Positions 52,151-63,894 of a stretch of DNA of 64,000 nucleotides are shown here, piece by piece. Made by a program: the position numbers and the translations under genes. The stretch spans positions 442,358,619 to 442,422,618 of the forward strand of contig OZ010786.1 of the NCBI GenBank assembly GCA_963932465.1, read 5' to 3'. The notes under the pieces were generated by a model. It worked only from the letters and a program-made list of their open reading frames with translations. It was not told the origin of the DNA and did not search any database. Within the stretch, counting starts at the first letter, position 1, and every line of letters begins with the position of its first letter. Origin of the DNA: Maratus speciosus. Taxonomy: Eukaryota; Arthropoda; Arachnida; Araneae; Salticidae.

Positions 52151-53178
52151 TATAACGACTATCTCGTTATATATGTTTGCATTTTATTCCCCCCCCCCAG
52201 ACAGTTTCAATTAAAATTCTGTTTAATAACTTATTTATTTTGTGCACTATAGTCAAACAGTGCAGCCCCTAAATTAAATTCAACATTTAAAAACTAAATC
52301 GATTGTATTATCAGCCCTTCACATTTAAATTAAATTATTCTAAGTACTCATCTCTTTAATAAAATAAAATCAGTGAATCACTCTCTATTTTCACTTTCTG
52401 ATTCTTTCACACATACGCTTTAACCTTGTACAAAATTCGTTACGGCTGGCTGTTAGTTTCAAAAGCATTTTAACTTCGGTCATTTCCTTATTTGGGCATG
52501 AATATAACTCATCATTTAAAATCACTTTACATGCAATCTACTTATTAGAATTATTTTCGCTTCACACCCTTTTGTTCAGATGTATGCCAATTCTGCATTT
52601 TTGTGGTAAAGCGGTGCATCTTTGATCTAACATCTGGTCTAGAAAAATACAGTCTCATGCTTTTTAGCCTAACGAATTCGGTCTGTTACTATGCCCTTTC
52701 CAGATAACACTTTTTATTTTTACATTTAACCGCAGCTGTATCAATGTACTGATGAGTCTCCATCTATCATGACTCAGGAATGTATGCAGCCCACAATCTG
52801 CCCCCCCCCTACACAATTAATATGGTAGAAGCCTACCGTACATTTTTTGGCGAACATACCAGCCAATGGTTCTCTTAGCCCCTGTGCATGGCGCAAAAAT
52901 ACTTTTAGATTGGCGATATTGTAGTCCGCCAAGCAAGAAAGTTGTAACTGTATATTCGTCTGATTCCTGCTTTCTCCCTAGCCTCGTGATGACGTCTTAA
53001 AAGAGGCTCCTTGTTGCTTTTCCCTTGTACCTCTCCCTTCGACTTTCATCATGAAAATAAAATAAATCTTCGTTTACCGAATTGGAGTTTTTTTTTTAGT
53101 AGGACCTGGTGTTTTTAATTCTCGCAATCTTATAAACGCAAACGGCCATCTCTTCTAGCAAAAAGTCTTCATATAAAT
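52151..53178 (+). repeat. 3' LTR
   Basis: Same sequence as 38248-39277 apart from about three substitutions (for example GATTGGCGATA against GATTGGAGATA, ATAAATCTTCG against ATAAGTCTTCG) and homopolymer length changes. Near identity implies recent retrotransposition or conversion between the LTRs. Confidence 0.9.
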
Positions 53179-53613
53179 ATTTAAAAGAAAATAGTTAAAC
53201 TTCTTAATAATACTAAATATGTATTGAATAAAAGGGGAGGGAGGATTGTACTTTGTGTCAAAATATTAAAAAGAGAGAAATAACGTTTACAAAACACAAA
53301 TGTAAGTAATTTTAAAAAGCATATAGCTATTTCGAAGCCTCTAAGGCCCCATCAGCAGTGCTTATAAGTTAAAGATAAAAATAAAACTATGGAATAAAAG
53401 AGGGAGGAGACAGAGCCAGAAGGCGCGCCTCACATCCCGACCGTCAACAGCGAAATGAAAATCACTGTTGACAAACTTCCAAGGAGTCGGTCTCACGCGC
53501 ACACAGGGGCGCCCATGAAAAACCGCCCAGATGCTCCGTGAGTAGTTCAAATAAAGCGGAGAAAAAGGGGGGGGGGAATTAGTTTTATGTATTTTATGTA
53601 TTTTATGTAATTT

Positions 53614-54197
53614 ATGTATGGATTTAATGTAATTGCCATTGATAGAGGTTTTACAGTTGAAATCATAAATTCCATTCATAATAAACTAAGTAAACGTTCT
53701 CACTCCAAAGTTAACGCTGTCGGCAATGAAAATTTAAAAAATTTAATTATACTTCCATATTTTCCGAAAATATGCCATCAAATTTCTAAAATCTTGTTAA
53801 GATTTAATTTTAAGGTAGTTTATACTCCTTTTAAGAAAATTCAGTCCACAAATCTGAAACATACAATTGACAGCTTTTCACATTGGGGTATTTACAAGAT
53901 ATCTTGCGAGTGCAATAAAATGTACATTGGTCAAACGAAAAGACCCCTTAAGGTCCGTTTAGGGGAGCATAAAACTTGTGTTAAAATTGTGATATCAAAC
54001 GTTCGGCAATTACTAATCACTGCTGGTCCAACAATCAAAATTTTAAATTTTCCGAAGCCTCAATTATACAAAAGTGCTCATCAATTTACGATCTTGACTT
54101 TTGAAAAGCCTACCACATATGGAAAAATTCAAACAGCTTAGTAAACGATTTTTCCAGCACGCCCAATTTTTCAAAGTTATGGTTTAATTTTCTTTAA
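53614..54197 (+). pseudogene. GIY-YIG endonuclease domain of a Penelope-like element
   Basis: The frame from 53614 shows a Penelope linker (NLIILPYFPKICHQISKILL) and then the GIY-YIG domain. GIYKISCECNKMYIGQTKRP carries the GIY and YIG signature, followed by LKVRLGEHK with the catalytic-region Arg and the EH motif. After about residue 128 the frame drifts into unrelated text and stops at 54141. The expected ending (HIWKNSNSLVND and a Trp-rich tail) is found in another frame and stops at 54195-54197. One or more frameshifts have therefore hit the C-terminus. In intact elements this nuclease nicks the target for reverse transcription. The RT domain is absent upstream. The minus-strand frame at 53362-53679 is a shadow of the left arm. 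Confidence 0.8.
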
Positions 54198-54426
54198 TTC
54201 GTCCCCTTCTCCCCCCTTTTTTTCTCCGCGTTATTTGAACTATTCCCGGAGCATCTGGGCGGTTTTTGATTGGTCCCCCTGTGTGCGCGTGAGACCGACT
54301 CCTTGGTTGTTTTACAACAGTGATTTTCATTTCGCTGTTGACGGTCGGGATGTGAGGTGCGCCTTCTAGCTCTATCTCCCCCCTCTTTTATTCCATAGTT
54401 TTATTTTTATCTTTAATTTATAAGCA

Positions 54427-54456
54427 CTGATGATTGCGGCCTTAAAGGCTTCGAAA
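54427..54456 (+). ncRNA. hammerhead-ribozyme-like motif in the Penelope remnant
   Basis: CTGATGA at 54427-54433, a helix II candidate GGCCTT..AAGGC, then GAAA at 54453-54456. The left arm carries the corresponding region inverted, with a changed CTGATGA (it reads CAGCAGTG there). Confidence 0.5.
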
Positions 54457-54663
54457 TAGCTACATGCTTTTTAAAATTACTTACATTTGTGTTTTGTAAA
54501 CGTTGTTTCTCTCTTTTTAATAAATATGTCTTGCTTTGAGAATGTTCAAATGGCAAATAAAAATGATAATTGTTACCAATTTCTCGGTTTAAATTGTTGT
54601 TTTGATGCTAATGTTCCTAATTTAGTCAAATTTTACATTTTAGTCGCTTTTTTTCTTTTTTAA

Positions 54664-54874
54664 CCCGGAAGAACGCACGCATACTCAGGGTATAAATGGT
54701 TTTTATTTTGTCACCAATAGATACAAATAATAATCGTCACCTTATTTAGTCGGAGACAATTGTTGCCTGCGATAAAATTAGATGAAGATTACTTGAAAAA
54801 ATATAATGGCGACAATTGTGAAAGCCATGCGCATTCTGAGTCTATCAGGCCCGGCGCGAGTCAGTCCTCCCGGG
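54664..54874. mobile_element. TTAA-flanked MITE with CCCGGAAGAACGC ends
   Basis: TTAA at 54660-54663 and 54875-54878. The left end is CCCGGAAGAACGCACGCATA and the right end is AGTCAGTCCTCCCGGG. The interior repeats CAGGGTATAAATGG and TCATCTAAT-like text also found in 57593-57794. The minus-strand frame at 54778-54990 is a shadow. Confidence 0.8.
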
Positions 54875-54878
54875 TTAA

Positions 54879-55326
54879 TAGTCTGACATATGATAACTGA
54901 TACAATCTTAAATACAACATTCCTTGTGGGAACAAAAGCCGCCTTAGCCCCTTCGAAATGACACTCCTGTTTCCAAAAAGCCGCACACATATATTCATAT
55001 TAATAGGGAGGTAAATCTAGAAAATATTAATAATATATTAAAGTCATTATTTTTGAATGAAATTGCTTTTTAATCATTCTATACCTTTACAACTTATCTA
55101 ATTATATAATTTAAATTAATAAATTTTATTAATTTCATTTTAAAGTAAATTCATTTTAATTATTTATTACGTACTGTCGTTTCCATCCAAAATATTATTT
55201 AAATAATATGAATATTTAACCGTATGTCTGCCTTTAGAGCTGTAGAAACAAAGTAGATACAATTTTCCACACCAATGTAGACAAAGGTTTTGCATCTAGC
55301 GGGTTACATTATTTTTGCATAGAATG

Positions 55327-55357
<31 letters not shown>

Positions 55358-56016
55358 GAACACAGACAGAAAAACTTCCAATTAATTTTTTAATTAGTAT
55401 AAATGCATTAAAAAATGAAAATCTTTGTATAGTTAAAAATTAATTATTCATTTTCCAATTTGTTCTGTATTTTAACTACATTGTTATTTTATTATTGATA
55501 AATAACAATGGTTTTTAGTTATTACAAAAAAATAAAATATAAAAATTGTATTATTATTTTTATTTTATTTTATTTTATTTTTATACATGCAGTTATAAAT
55601 ATGTTTCTATATATGTTTAATTGATTAATAATTTTATATAAATATATTTGTATGTATTAATATAGGAAGAGACAGCCACAGTAGAGATACACAAAAATAC
55701 CACAGAGACACACAGTCAGTTTAAAGACAAACACTTACGTTTATTAACATCAAGGGACAGTGGCGTAGACAGGATTTCTTTTCGGGTGTGGCGGGTCCTT
55801 AAATTTCCTTTATATATAGTCAAATGTGTCAAGATGAAATCGTAAAGGATGGCGAAATATTCCGTTTTAAGCAGGTTTTTGTTTTAGCAGGTGTAATTCT
55901 AGGGTATTGTTTTCGACTAATTTGACTATGGAATATTTCCGTTTAAGATACCATTCCGTTATAGGCAGGTTCTCTTTTTCTGTATTTATATAAATGTACT
56001 TATTTATGTTACATAT
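54879..56016. other. unassigned AT-rich DNA with poly-T
   Basis: A T run of about 27 bases lies near 55327-55353, and TTTTA repeats near 55560-55580. Nothing else recognised. Confidence 0.4.
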
Positions 56017-56159
56017 AGTAAAACCTTTCAAAATGTTAATTATCTATAAGAGAATCCTGTTTAAACGGAAGCATTAGTGATCCTGATATGGATTGCCATA
56101 CAATGTCTGAAAGAAGATTTTCGCCGCTCACTAGCGATTCCGTCTTTACAGGTTTTACT
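56017..56159. mobile_element. pogo-like short element
   Basis: TAGTAAAACCTTTC at the left and CAGGTTTTACTG at the right, each beside TA. The interior has fragments like TTAAACGGAAGC. It is a worn copy related to 3136-3309. Confidence 0.5.
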
Positions 56160-57588
56160 GTACTTATAAACACAGTAGTATCCGTGAAAGCGGAATCCAT
56201 CTATAATGTAATCCATCTCAAAAGGAAGTGCCTCATGATGCCGACGAAACGAAAAATAGATCTTACTGAGGTAGTGCATTTTAGAAATATAAAAGCCTGT
56301 CTAAAATGGAACTTTTTTCAGTCTCTTGCGATCATGTCTTGACAGGATTGACTGTGTCTGTGTGTGAAGTATTTCAAGCAACTTTAAGAATTTAGGTATA
56401 TCCTTATTTAATTTCTTAATTAAAAAAATAGCATGTGTAAAATAAAGTAAGATCAAATTCTCTAATTGCAGCTAATAATACAACGAAGTTCAATTCCCCA
56501 TGGGAGTTTCTGAAATAACTTTTTAATCTTTAAGAAACAAATCTTGTAATATTGGCTACAGAAACTATATTAATGCACGCAACAAATATAGTTCATGTTG
56601 GAAAAAAATTGTTTGGCTAAATTGTCTAAAACAGCCATAATTCATCGTGCTTTCTGTATTTCGTATTTCGCCGTTTTGATATTATATTCGTCCTTAACAG
56701 CTGCTTCCGATATTTGGCTCGATTTTAATGATGTTAAATGTCTGTAACAAATTTATTCGTGATGGATTAGCACTTTTTGGAAGTAGTGTAAAAATAATGG
56801 TGGTTTCTGTTATTTTACTTTTCAACCAATTTATTTCATGTGGTTCGAAACAGTTTTCGAGCATTCTCTGAATTCAGTAATAAATTTCGGACTTTGGTAT
56901 GTGGGTTAGCATCAACTTATGCTTTCAATTAAAAATTTTTAAAGATATAATGTCACCCACGACCTTTTTGAAACGCAAAACCCTCATTACCACCATGGAA
57001 TTTCCGGAAGTAGTGTTAAACGTCGCGTTTACAAGTCGTAATTTGGGTCAAAGATAATGCTGAATTCAAATATTTTTCTACGCGAGGGATTTCTGCAGCT
57101 CTGGAAGGGACAATTTGGAGTTCCGGGGAGGAGCAGCACTTCTAGATCATTAATAAGCATAAAATATCAAGCATATCTTCCGGGGGAAATTCTGATACTC
57201 CGGTGTGTGTGTGTGGGGGGGAGCTCCCCCTGTATTAAACAATGTAGTGTAATTCATGTAAAAACAGTTTCCGATATTTTTCATATCATTTTGAATTCGT
57301 ACAAAAAATACGAACTTTCCCAAGTTTCTGTAACTACCTTAAATATCCCGTACAATGTCGAAAAACAAAATTATAATGATATGTAAGTCTGCCCATCCAA
57401 ATTAGAAATTACAACATAATATTCGATTAACAGTGTTTTAAAAATAGCTTGAATTGAAAGTTCAATAAGAAAAATCGTCTTTATTTCGCAAAAACCCAGA
57501 AGAGTATCAAAACCTTTCAACATCCCTCTGCTCTTTCTCTAGCGATCAACGAGACCATAAATAAAAGCATCCAAGAAAGAAAGAAACA
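56160..57588. other. unassigned non-coding DNA
   Basis: No gene recognised. Open frames at 56088-56342 and 57057-57386 have no domain. A GTGTGTGTGTGGGGGGG tract lies near 57204-57220. Confidence 0.4.
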
Positions 57589-57592
57589 TTAA

Positions 57593-57794
57593 CCCGCGAG
57601 GACGCGCGCCGGGCCTGATAGACCCGAAGTGCGTACGGTTTTTACAATTGTCACCACTATCTTTATAAAAGTAATCTTCAACTTCTTTTATCGCAAAATT
57701 ATCTCTAATTAAATAAAGTGACAATATTTATTTGGATTTATTGGTGACAAAATAAAAAACATTCATACCCTGGGTATGCGCGCGTTCTCCCGGG
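57593..57794. mobile_element. TTAA-flanked MITE with CCCGCGAGGACGCGCGC ends
   Basis: TTAA at 57589-57592 and 57795-57798. The ends are CCCGCGAGGACGCGCGC and GCGCGCGTTCTCCCGGG. It is the same family as 54664-54874 in inverted orientation (shared GGCCTGATAGACC, ACAATTGTC and CTGGGTATG text). The minus-strand frame at 57539-57724 is a shadow. Confidence 0.85.
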
Positions 57795-57798
57795 TTAA

Positions 57799-59537
57799 TC
57801 TCCTGAAATATTCTTCAGATTTGTCATGAGATGTATTATCCCTCTTCATCGGAGGCTAAACAAAATTGTATCAAAGTTTAAATTTGTTTTTTAAGTCAGT
57901 TTCCTTTTTGACCGAAACTAGGGAGATAACCTAAATTCGGTTTCGGTTTTAAAAATTTATTTCGGTTGAACCCTACTAAAAAATAATTCAAAGAAAGAAA
58001 AAACTTTCTTAAATACATTTGGCTCGCGTCAGATTCTCGAAGAATATAGAAATGTTGGCATTTATGCAGATAATAGTTACAAAACCCAATGCCTTGATCA
58101 GCGGAAGCACACTAACCGCTAAAAGGAGTTTAAGGTTACTTGGAAATTTGTATTAAGTATTTAATATCAGAATAGCACTTATTGGGAAATAAAATCGTAG
58201 TTTTAAATTATTTTCTTTACAATCTTTACCATTTTTATTAACCTTTTGAATAAGGGTAGCGACATATATGCCAAGTAGGTTGTTTTATTATTCTAGTCGT
58301 GCCACTTTTTGAAAAATAATCTCTGTAACACAAATATACTAAAATATTTTCAAGAGAAATCTACCAGAATGAATTTTTTTTGTAAATTGTGATACGACTG
58401 GATATAAAAATAGTCGCTAGTCTTGAACTCGTTAAACTAAAATAAATTTACCATTACTCAAAAGCTACAGCAATTTGCTATCAAATGAGATATGTGTTAT
58501 TTTAAATAATCGATCCAAATGTGTAATAATATTTTACAAACCTTTAAAATTTGCAAAAAAAAGTAGAAAATAGGTTGAATTTAAAAGGTTAGTTTTGTTC
58601 TTTATTTTTAGATTTACAACATAAACATACCAGATTAGATATTCATTTACGGCATATAAGTTGTGGCCAAACTATAACAGTTTAAAACTAGAAATTTTAT
58701 TTAATAAATGAAGTAACATAAGCAGCACCAAAAAGAAACAAGGTCAATTTTATTACATAAATTTTCTGGTCGGAAACGCATTTATTTGAACCGCGGCTTA
58801 TACGCCGGAAATTACAGTATGTTCAACTACAAAAAAATAACGTTTACTGATTTTAAGAGTAACAATTTTCTTATGAAATCATTTTGTAGAAATATGCATC
58901 AGAAACGAATCCTCGTATTCAAACGGATAATGCTCTTTCCCACAATACATTTTTAATACGTTCTGTAGGAAGTTTTCCGATTAATCTCTTCAGGAAAGAA
59001 ATAATTTAAAAACGTTTAATTATTTAACACTAGTAACTGCGCATAGTATTTTTGCGTTTTATAATCCGATAATTCCACAGTTACAAAGACAAAGAATATG
59101 ACTAAAATATTCTAATACAAAAACTAAAAACTTTACGCACCTTATATGAAACCTATTCCTGATACCCGTTCTAAAAAAGTTAAATAAGGCTATTCGGAAA
59201 AACTGGTGAGAAAATGAATTCCAGATTGAGTCGCAAGATTCGACACTGATATACAGCTATACATAATGCCCACTAAGTTCCTCTACAATTTCAAGTCTTT
59301 ATTATAAATATAAGTGAACATATATATGTATATATGTATTGAAAGTAGTTAAATATTAGGAGAATGGTTACAGTTTTTGCGTCTTCAATTTTCGTTATAC
59401 GTGATACGTGTATCGTTCCATCGCCATTTATGATTTTTTTGTATGATTTTATTGTAACCGTAAGAACTCTATTGATTTAAATTATCACGATCTAGACCGT
59501 TTACCTTCAAATAAAAAAATTTCGATTAATTGAGCAG
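57799..59537. other. unassigned AT-rich DNA
   Basis: Nothing recognised beyond short TA-rich tracts near 59320. Confidence 0.4.
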
Positions 59538-59541
59538 TTAA

Positions 59542-59683
59542 GCCACTAGAAGTTCATATATCGGGATACTTTTTTTTTTTTTTTTTTTTTTTTTCCATGA
59601 CCACTGGGTATAAAAGATTTTTAAAAATTCTGGTGAGAAATATCATTATAAAACTTGAGTAAAACTCCTAGTACTTTCAGTGT
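59542..59683. mobile_element. TTAA-flanked MITE related to 30488-30687
   Basis: TTAA at 59538-59541 and 59684-59687. The left end is GCCACTAGAAGTTC and the right end is CTCCTAGTACTTTCAGTGT. The phrase AAAAATTCTGGTGAGAAA and the following AAAACTTGAGTAAAA are shared with the elements at 30488 and 31320. It contains a T run of about 25 bases. Confidence 0.7.
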
Positions 59684-59753
59684 TTAATCTTCACTATTTT
59701 GAGGAAATATAAATTCCGCTTTTTTCACAGTTCAGTGATTTAACTCATATTAA

Positions 59754-60352
59754 CGCGTTCACGCCGGCGCCTATATTCATGTTTTTCGCTGTGAGGCGGC
59801 GCTCGAATTTATGTTTTGCTTCATCTGGCGGCGCAGTACTTTCGCTTATTCAGACAATGTATGTAATGACACGCCTATCTCATATTTATTAATTGGAACT
59901 CGCATTTAACAAGCAGAGTTGATTGCGAATGTTTGAAAGTTCGTAAGGAGTAAGCAAATTACTTAGAGACATGATTTTATTGACTGTATTTGCACGAATT
60001 TAATATAAAATGTCTTAAAATCTAAAGAAATATGGACAACATGATATAAAAGCATTTTCTTTAAGGTAGAAGCCACGCCCTTAGTCGATGATATCTTTTG
60101 AAGCAAACGAGACTTCTCGTTTCCCGTCGTGAATGTCTAAGGTTTATAATATTAAATTGTTTTTACTACTGAATTTTCGAATACTCAAATGTGACCCACC
60201 TGTAGTGCACGCCGTCTATGACATAGTCGAGTGTGATCCACCTGTAGTTCACGCCTTCTATTTAACAGTGGAGTGTGACCCACCGGTGATGCACGCCGCC
60301 CGATGCGACAGTCAAGCGTGACCGACCGGTGATGCACGCCGGCATGAACGCG
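59754..60352. mobile_element. TTAA-flanked element with CGCGTTCACGCCGGCG ends
   Basis: TTAA at 59750-59753 and 60353-60356. The ends are CGCGTTCACGCCGGCG and CGCCGGCATGAACGCG. It is the same family as 12607-12835, which has the same CACGC and TGTGACCCACCG subterminal words. Near the right end these words form a four-copy tandem array. Confidence 0.85.
60180..60345. repeat. four tandem copies of a 42-bp subterminal unit
   Basis: GTGACCCACC or close variants begin at 60191, 60233, 60275 and 60318, spaced 42, 42 and 43. Each is followed by TGTAGTGCACGCC or GGTGATGCACGCC. The unit matches the subterminal part of the element's own inverted repeat. The repetitive 62-residue frame at 60133-60321 comes from this array. 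Confidence 0.85.
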
Positions 60353-60356
60353 TTAA

Positions 60357-61247
60357 TAATAAATCATAATTTCTTTTGCATCATAAAATATCTAAACTAT
60401 TTTAGCAGTATAATTTAAATAACTTACATTATTTTTTAACTTAGCTGCTTAAGTTTTTTTTAATTTTGTGTTGTAACTTTATTCAATTTCAATAACAGCA
60501 CCTGTGTTTTAAAGCAATAAATAATGCATTAATTTAATCAAAGTTACAAAACAGAAGAAAGTTTTTTTTATAACCACATTTAACAAAATGAAAATCTAAA
60601 ACGCATCCTTTTTGCAAATTTTCTTTATGTCCCAAAGGTAAATACTTCTACAGAAAAAAAAAGGTGAATTTCTAACTACATTTACAATATCAGATAAATA
60701 TTTTAATAATATTTGCAGAATATCTATGAACATATGGAATTCTAATCACATTCATAATAAAAGAGAATAAATTATATGCATAACCACAGTCACTTGGGGA
60801 ATATTTTGAAAGTTAAATTATACGGAGTAAATAAAATTATGATTGGGAAACAAAATTTAATTTGAAATGTATTTTGGAAAATCTCATGAGGTTGAAAACT
60901 TTCTAAATGTTTAAATTTAATTTGAAATTTTTCAAAAGAATTTTTTTATTATTATTATTTTAATTCTTTTTCGCATCATATGCTTTTTACGTTCCTTACT
61001 AGCTGTTTAACAAATTCTACCAACGGGAGTTCATGAATTTAATTCTAAAACCAAAATCAAAAATTGCTATTCGATTGAGAAAAATATTTTTCTACTACTG
61101 TGAATTTTTTTAAAGAAATTTAATTTACCATGTTACTATGCAGTAGACGATAAAACAATATCTTTGGAATAAGGGAATAAGTAGAATAAAAAGTTTTATG
61201 ATAAAATATATATTTTTAAGATAATAATTAAGCGCAATTAAGTAATT
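60357..61247. other. unassigned AT-rich DNA
   Basis: Nothing recognised. Confidence 0.4.
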
Positions 61248-61575
61248 TCTAATTATTTGCATGTGAGGTAAAATAATTATCGTAATACCTGCAAGAGCTT
61301 CTGAATATTGCAACGTGGCGTGTACATAGCTGCCAACCTGTACGGATTTTTTATACCAATAAAAGTTAATAGAAATTTTTTACTTATTTAAACGTTAAAA
61401 TTTCTCGAAATTCGATGATTCAATTAGATAAAATTTACTATTAAATTTTAGTGGTAGGAAAAATCCGCACAAGTTGGCAGCTGTTCGTGTATATCTCTAA
61501 TTATTTGCATGTGAGGTAAAAGAATTATCGTAATACCAGCTTCAGCTTCTTAGTATAGCAGCGTGGCGTACGTAA
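61248..61575. repeat. ~80-bp direct repeat split by a MITE
   Basis: CTAATTATTTGCATGTGAGG and ATTATCGTAATACC followed by GCGTGGCGT occur at 61250-61325 and again at 61497-61575. The MITE at 61326-61485 lies exactly between the copies. Confidence 0.75.
61326..61485. mobile_element. hAT-like MITE with TAGCTGCCAAC ends
   Basis: ATAGCTGCCAACCTGTACGG and AAAAATCCGCACAAGTTGGC (then AGCTGT) are inverted. CGTGTACA before and CGTGTATA after are possible 8-bp duplications with one change. Same family as 24571-24722. Confidence 0.65.
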
Positions 61576-63890
61576 TATGCATATCTCACATTGGTTAGAA
61601 CTCGCGCGATTACGGGTTGAACATAAAAAAGGAAAAAATTCGTCAAAAGCATAAAAAAAAATCTATTAAAAATTTCGAATTTTTTGCCCCAATCGTTCAT
61701 GGGCCCCGTACCATTAACCCGTGTGTCAAATTTCGTAGCCCTCCGCCCTGTGGATTCCGAGTTTATGAGGTTACAAAAGTACGAGCACAGATTTTAATGG
61801 GGTAGATTTCACGTGTGGGGTGGATGGCAAAATGCAACATTTAACAATTTTTAATAAAGATCTTGAAATATTTTACGTTTAAATGCATTACAAAGTTTAA
61901 ATACACCGAAATTAAATATTTTTTAAAATTTCTTTTGTGATGAAAAAATTTCTTGTAAACTCCAGTTCTCTATACAAAGTGTGAAATATAAAATTATTAT
62001 AGCAACTGACATTTCTGCCCGAAAATTCTAAACTTAAGGTGTGAAAACGCTTATTTCCTGAAATTCCAGATCTCTCGCTTGTTTGAAATAAAGATTATTC
62101 AAAATTTTCTCAAATGCGCCTGTAGAAAAACACGTAGAATTTCCCGTAAGCGTTCGGCTGTTTTACAGTGTTTTCAACTAACAATGCAAGTCTCAAAATC
62201 CGTAAAGTAAGAACTTTTTAAAAGTACTAATCTTTTATAACCAGGTTCACTAGATTGTTCGAGAAGTGAGACGTTCGACAACCGAGGCTCTACAGCATAA
62301 TTATTAAAATCAATTCAATAGAAAGTTTTGGTAAGTTGTCTATTGCAAGTGACTATTAGTATATTATATAGCAGTGACTATAGTATTAGTGACTATAAGT
62401 ATTTTATTATATAGTATGTAAAATCATTCATGTAGGGCGAAAAACACTATAATACATCGCTTCTGAAATGCAATTCAAGAGATGTAAAATTCGCACCTAC
62501 AACAGAAAATTGGATTTCAACCAAGGGTTGCAGTTTGGGTCCTTTTCCATTCCAGTAATTCCAAATATCAATGTTTGTGTTATTTAGAAACATACATTTC
62601 GTGAATAAATAAGCTAAAAATTCTTCTTTCGAAATTACTGAATTTAAAACGAGGCAAAATTGGCAACACTCGATAGAGCAGAATGAAATAAGATAAAAAA
62701 ATATATTATTATTATTATATTATATTTCGTAGCGTACATGCGTAACATATGGTGATACCAGCCTTAACGAAAATCATGCATTTTAAATCTTAATTGTCGA
62801 AAGAGTCTACGAACTCTACAGGTATATCAATCTGTCACGGCTAGTGCCAAGTGCACATTTTTTCTTTCTTACCTACTTTTACACTCTAACACTATTTCTG
62901 GCAAACATTTTTTGCATTATTTAATTTCTGAAGTTTTGTTGTTACATAAAGCGAATTTTTTCATTCAAAAATATTGGTGTCCAAATTCAAGGATTTTGCA
63001 CTAAGTGCTTTGCTCCATGGTGTGCAAATGTATTGATGCTGGACACTAGAATTTTTTCTCAGGAAACTTCGTAGTATCTAATTTCAAAATTTCACAAATT
63101 AAATAATGTAAAAAGTATTTGTCAAATAAAAACGTTGACAAATAAATTACAGGTGTAACTGACGATCGTTGTGAATGTATGATGTCCCCGTAGCGGGGCA
63201 ATTCGACCCATCAATGATTAAGATTACTGTTCCAGGAGCTTACTAAAAATCGAGTTATGTTTCATTCTTTTTTTTCATTGTTAACAAACGTACATACATG
63301 AGACATAATCTTTCTGTATCAAACGAATTTCATATATTTTGAGATTCACTCACAAGTCTAGTAGTCGTTCTGGTCTACAAAGTAAGAATGGAAATATCTC
63401 CCTTCTGGCCCCTAATCTCACATCATCCAAAGTATCACCAAACAGGGTATGTGCGCTGTTTCTGTTAAAGTTGCTACAAAATTAGCATGACTGTAATATG
63501 ATTTTTTATTTTACTGTACAATACAGAGCGGTGTACTGGTTTAAAGGAATAAATACGAGATATAACTTTTGAGAAGGGTAACTAGGGAGATGATTCGGTT
63601 CTCTGACACTTTTATCGAACCATCTGTGTTTGGGAAACGAGTTAAGATTGCATGTTTAAATGAAAACTGTTCCTTTGTAGCATATGTAATCAATAGATTT
63701 TGCGATAGTTGCTTCATGACTTGAGTAGTTTCTAACAACTTACTAAACATTTCGATTTTTAAAATGTTTACAATGTTTGTTTTTATTATTATTATTATTA
63801 TTATTATTGGGAAATAGCTACTAACAAAAATTCTCACGTTTTGACCGCTATGGCTATATAAGGAAAGGCTACTGTATTATGAATTTAGGC
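61576..63890. other. unassigned non-coding DNA with (TTA)n
   Basis: No gene recognised. GTCCCCGTAGCGGGGCAA at about 63183 is a short palindrome that could be a worn element end. A (TTA)n microsatellite lies near 63783-63808 and accounts for the minus-strand frame 63541-63837. Confidence 0.4.
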
Positions 63891-63894
63891 TTAA

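Larger units (their letters stand above)
38248..53178 (+). mobile_element. 14.9-kb Ty3/Gypsy-type LTR retrotransposon with passengers
   Basis: Direct repeats of about 1,030 bp (38248-39277 and 52151-53178) bracket a primer-binding-site-like TGG, gag and a protease-RT-RNase H-integrase pol. This domain order defines Ty3/Gypsy. The flanks allow a 4-bp target duplication (ATAT or TATT, depending on where the AT-rich ends are cut). Passengers are a hAT-like insert in pol, two TTAA elements, a SINE and a long palindrome, together roughly 3.5 kb. No env frame is visible between 48049 and 52150. Because pol is interrupted, this copy is not autonomous. Confidence 0.9.
53265..54523 (+). mobile_element. 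Penelope-like element remnant with inverted arms
   Basis: Arms of about 320 bp (53265-53580 and 54198-54523) are inverted copies. For example, AACGTTTACAAAACACAAAT at 53283 is complemented at about 54486-54505, and CAGATGCTCCGTGAGTAGTT at about 53528 by AACTATTCCCGGAGCATCTG. Between them lies the C-terminal, GIY-YIG part of a Penelope-type protein. The reverse transcriptase part is missing. Inverted terminal units with a truncated body are a known Penelope layout. It lies 87 bp beyond the 3' LTR. Confidence 0.8.
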
